A stretch of DNA of 11,673 bases from Isohypsibius dastychi (lineage: Eukaryota > Tardigrada > Eutardigrada > Parachela > Isohypsibiidae): assembly GCA_034696485.1 (NCBI GenBank), contig JAQIWT010001252.1, positions 1 to 11,673 of the forward strand, given 5' to 3'. The position numbers were made by a program, and so were the translations under genes. Below the pieces are notes generated by a model that did no database searches, had not been told where the DNA came from, and was given only the letters and a program-made list of their open reading frames with translations. Positions 9,462-11,673 of the stretch are shown piece after piece (the stretch's first letter is position 1; the number at the start of each line of letters is the position of its first letter).

Positions 9462-9621
9462 ACATTTGTTTGTTTATTTCTCTCCTTCCCACATTGGAAT
9501 GCACCTTCTCTTTTTTCTCTTCACCGTTTGTTGTGCTGGTATGATTTCTATCTGGGTTTATTTTTTTCAAGTAGCACACAGTTAGAACAGTGTGCGTACG
9601 TGAGATGAAAAAAGCCACCTT

Positions 9622-9658
9622 ATCGCAAGTCAGACCTTCATTTGGCCTACCTTGCGAT
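9622..9658. repeat. Small hairpin ATCGCAAG / CTTGCGAT
   Basis: Perfect 8-bp arms at 9622-9629 and 9651-9658 enclose a 21-base loop that can pair partly with itself. Too short for a microRNA precursor and with no tRNA boxes; no role assigned. Confidence 0.45.
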
Positions 9659-9779
9659 GTGCTTATCGGACGATCGCACCTAACTTGGTCATGTCACTAG
9701 AAGGCTGTGAAATTCAGAACCCACATCCTAAACGCGGTTTTTGAGATGAAATTTTCGGGACTGCTATCGCGTTAATAAT

Positions 9780-9960
9780 TTGGAAAGCCGCGTTCATAAA
9801 AATGATATTTTCTAATTTTTATTGGCCGATCACAAATTTTATTCTAAAGTTCGGAAAATCCAGTTTGAATTAATTTGGCATTTATTAATTTAATATTTTT
9901 CCAAATTTTGAAATGAATTAATATTTTCAGAAAAATGCTCAAAATAGTGGTGAATATTAC
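9780..9960. other. AT-rich segment
   Basis: A concentrated run of TTAATT/AATTAA and TTTTT words, including AATTTGG (9872-9878) facing CCAAATT (9901-9907), and an acceptor-like TTAATATTTTCAG ending at 9930. The frames after that acceptor close quickly. It resembles ordinary AT-rich intergenic or intronic DNA. Confidence 0.4.
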
Positions 9961-10080
9961 AAAGACCAAATAAATCTACCCCTGATCAATCTGCGGAATT
10001 TTGTTTTTTGGCGTTCATTTTTTTCTCGAAAGGCGTTTATTTGTTTGACTCAGCTTTTCGGGGTTTTTTTGCGGCAGTTA

Positions 10081-10165
10081 GATTGGTCCTTGTGGTGGAC
10101 CTCAGAAGTGGAAAATGATTGGTCAGGTCGTGCGTCACGGATGAGCAGGAAAGTGCGCGCGCGCA
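10081..10165. promoter_or_regulatory. Second CCAAT cluster with GC alternating palindrome
   Basis: GATTGGTCC (10081-10089) and GATTGGTCAGGTCG (10117-10130) are reverse-orientation CCAAT boxes 36 bp apart. The second shares TCAGGTCG with the cluster at 8262-8269. TGCGCGCGCGCA (10154-10165) is a perfect 12-bp alternating purine-pyrimidine palindrome. A promoter or enhancer role is inferred from motif density only. Confidence 0.3.
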
Positions 10166-10169
10166 ATGG

Positions 10170-11490
10170 TTGGGTCGCGATTGTAAAGGATGAAATGCTT
10201 TTTAGGTGATTAGACAAGTAGGGGCCGATTCGTTAGAAGAGTTACATCGAGAGATGAAAGTTGTTATTGAGAAAGGTTTTTATGTAAAGTCAGACAAGCG
10301 AAAGATATGGATCAGGAAAAAGGGAGGAAGCACTTCTCCTCTTTGCAAAAGTGCCATGCATCATTCCGATTCCCGACAAACAGATATGAAATTCCCCTTT
10401 TGTTACGCGCATCCAGGATGTCATTTCTAATGGCTAATGTACGCTCCTACTTTCACCCGCTTCCTGCGCCCATTTTTCACCACTGACTTTTGAAGAGATG
10501 TTTTTTTATTTTTTGCGGAAAGTATGGTTGTTGAGCAGCACCTGATTATTGTTGGGGTGAATTTAAAATGCTAGCGACATCGTCATCTGGCAATGAGCTG
10601 GCTGCTAGGGTCAATAATCTAAAGTTTGATTAGCAGGCGATTCTGTTTGTGGAGAGGATCAGTCAAGAACAAGTCAAATACAGACGCGTGGTCAGTTTTA
10701 GTGAAATGCACGGTAGCTGCGTTACGCGCGCACTTTTTGTGTTCAACGGTTTATGTGGAAGATCGGTAGACGAGACATGAAGAAAAAACAGCCCTCTTGA
10801 GAGCATTATATTGTTATTACTTTTTTTTCTCGTTTGCTATCGTTCATTTCATTACACTCGCAAACTGAGTTAGTACGCTGGATTGCATGTACATTGTATT
10901 TCCTTCATTTGTATTTTCAATTGCTACGTTATCAAGTTTAGCAGACCAATCACCTTTACAGCCTGTAATTTTGTTTCTGTTTGACTGTTCTCCGTCAATA
11001 ATATTGAGTTTTCGATATTGGAAGATAGAGTTTATTTCTGTATTTTTTGCTTGATTTTCTGAAAAGATTGTTCACAAATCAGGCCGTATACATATCTAAT
11101 CCTATCATTTTATTCCACCATAACCACAGTGCGATTTTAACTATCATATTTCTGTTTCATTGTTATAAAAGCAAGTCTTCGGCCTCAGGTTTTCCATTAA
11201 AACAAAGCGTTAAACATAATCTTTAAACCTCAGAAAGCAAACCGTCCAACTGCTAAATTTCATTCACTGCCAATAATTCCACAACAATTAACCGATCGAA
11301 AATAACATTCTCGCGAGTCTGCTCCTGAAGAAAATTCCCGTCCATAATTAAAAGTTACTTCTTCTGACGTTCCAATGTGTTTGATGGCCAAATTAGCGAG
11401 CTACGAGCATTGTGTTGACCGGCAAATTGGGTCATTTTGCATCACGTTAGTTATAGAAGCCGTTGGCCATCCTTTGGCAGTCCGCCAGCC
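10170..11490. other. Mostly featureless AT-rich noncoding DNA
   Basis: Apart from the doubtful segment at 10206, I see only an E-box (10539-10544) and a CCAAT box (AGACCAATC, 10943-10951). No RNA gene or coding frame is supported. Confidence 0.4.
10206..10427 (+). other. Possible coding segment after a TTTTTAG acceptor (unrecognised)
   Basis: TGCTTTTTAG ends at 10205 and opens a frame of about 74 codons. Its first 40 residues are charged and helix-like (ADSLEELHREMKVVIEKG, then KSDKRKIWIRKKGG), less like random translation than most of this block. The later part turns Cys/His/Pro-rich and stops. A donor at the Tyr-Val codons (TAT|GTAAAG) could shorten it. There is no ATG before it in frame, no family match that I recognise, and no upstream exon of compatible phase. 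Could be a real internal exon or chance. Confidence 0.18.
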
Positions 11491-11494
11491 GCGC

Positions 11495-11575
11495 ATGGTA
11501 ACGTGTCCGCTTGGTCGTGCCGGACCCTACTCCCGAGAAGTCTGGGCCCCTTGTTCGTCACTGGCTTCGATACAG
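11495..11575 (+). other. Possible first coding exon (MVTCPLGRAG...) ending at a strong donor
   Basis: From ATG at 11495-11497, 27 codons run in phase 0 to CAG|GTACGT (GT at 11576-11577). The reading is MVTCPLGRAGPYSREVWAPC then SSLASIQ, locally GC-rich compared with its surroundings. An acceptor-like CTTTGGCAG ends at 11480, so the exon could also be internal. The frame stays open upstream to about 11375. No family recognised. The following exon would be outside the window. Confidence 0.22.
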
Positions 11576-11576
11576 G

Positions 11577-11668
11577 TACGTCTGCGCCAAAAAACTCTAT
11601 ACACTTCTGTCTGATCACTCAGTCAATCGATAGGGCGCAGACGTATTGAGCATTTTGGCGAAGACGTA
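11577..11668. repeat. Three related inverted/direct repeats at the window edge
   Basis: TACGTCTGCGCCAAAA (11577-11592) is matched in reverse complement by 11653-11668 at 15 of 16 positions. A third copy, GGCGCAGACGTA (11634-11645), is a perfect 12-bp reverse complement of 11577-11588 and a direct repeat of 11657-11668 with one change. This suits a terminal inverted repeat of a small DNA element, or an RNA in which two copies compete to pair with the first. The first copy starts inside the donor of the candidate exon at 11495-11575. Confidence 0.6.
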
Positions 11669-11673
11669 TATAT

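Noticed and set aside
9357-9608. Two overlapping plus-strand frames rich in Phe/Trp
   Set aside because: They sit over the G-rich and GTCAG repeats; composition reflects the repeats rather than a protein.
9601-9680. tRNA-like hairpin
   Set aside because: No A-box or B-box (GGTTCRANNCC) sequence and the arms do not make a cloverleaf.

Overview
The window looks like nuclear DNA from a small-genome invertebrate animal. The only gene that can be named, a cullin-1 gene on the + strand, is cut by seven short GT..AG introns (60-296 bp). Their 3' splice sites are brief T-rich runs ending in TAG, CAG or GCAG. The protein is clearly CUL1 but noticeably diverged from the vertebrate form, and base composition is moderately AT-rich. 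A nematode, tardigrade or small arthropod would all fit. I cannot settle the phylum from sequence alone.

Layout. (1) Positions 1-2099 hold the C-terminal half of cullin-1 in eight exons, with its 5' end outside the window. The encoded 390 residues run from the end of the N-terminal helical region through the RBX1-binding cullin-homology domain to the winged-helix B domain. The NEDD8-acceptor lysine is present (codon 1866-1868). (2) Positions 2100-2345 are the shared 3' space between cullin-1 and a convergent minus-strand gene, with a cullin poly(A) signal at 2307-2312. (3) Positions 2346-2692 hold the probable last exon of that minus-strand gene, an acidic, Asp/Glu/Ser/Pro/Asn-rich tail of unknown family ending in QVTF. 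(4) From about 2770 to the end (nearly 9 kb) there is no convincing conserved coding sequence. This block could be intergenic, introns of the minus-strand gene, or 5' regulatory DNA of plus-strand genes beyond the window. It carries regulatory-looking structure: a perfect CRE palindrome (5521-5528), above-expectation CAGGTG E-boxes, a 10-bp inverted repeat joining CCAAT boxes and E-boxes beside a CT tract and TATA box (8160-8330), and a second CCAAT cluster with a GC palindrome (10081-10165). (5) Two neat structural elements stand out: a 30-bp hairpin between 8-bp direct repeats (7953-7998), and a set of three related inverted/direct repeats at the right edge (11577-11668). The latter begins at a strong splice donor of a possible small first exon.

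How they fit together. Cullin-1 is the scaffold of SCF ubiquitin ligases, binding RBX1 through the part encoded here and activated by neddylation. Nothing in the window functionally links it to the convergent gene except that their 3' ends are packed together and their transcripts probably overlap. I found no transposase, CRISPR array, tRNA, rRNA or bacterial-type operon. No previously undescribed multi-gene system can be supported from this sequence.
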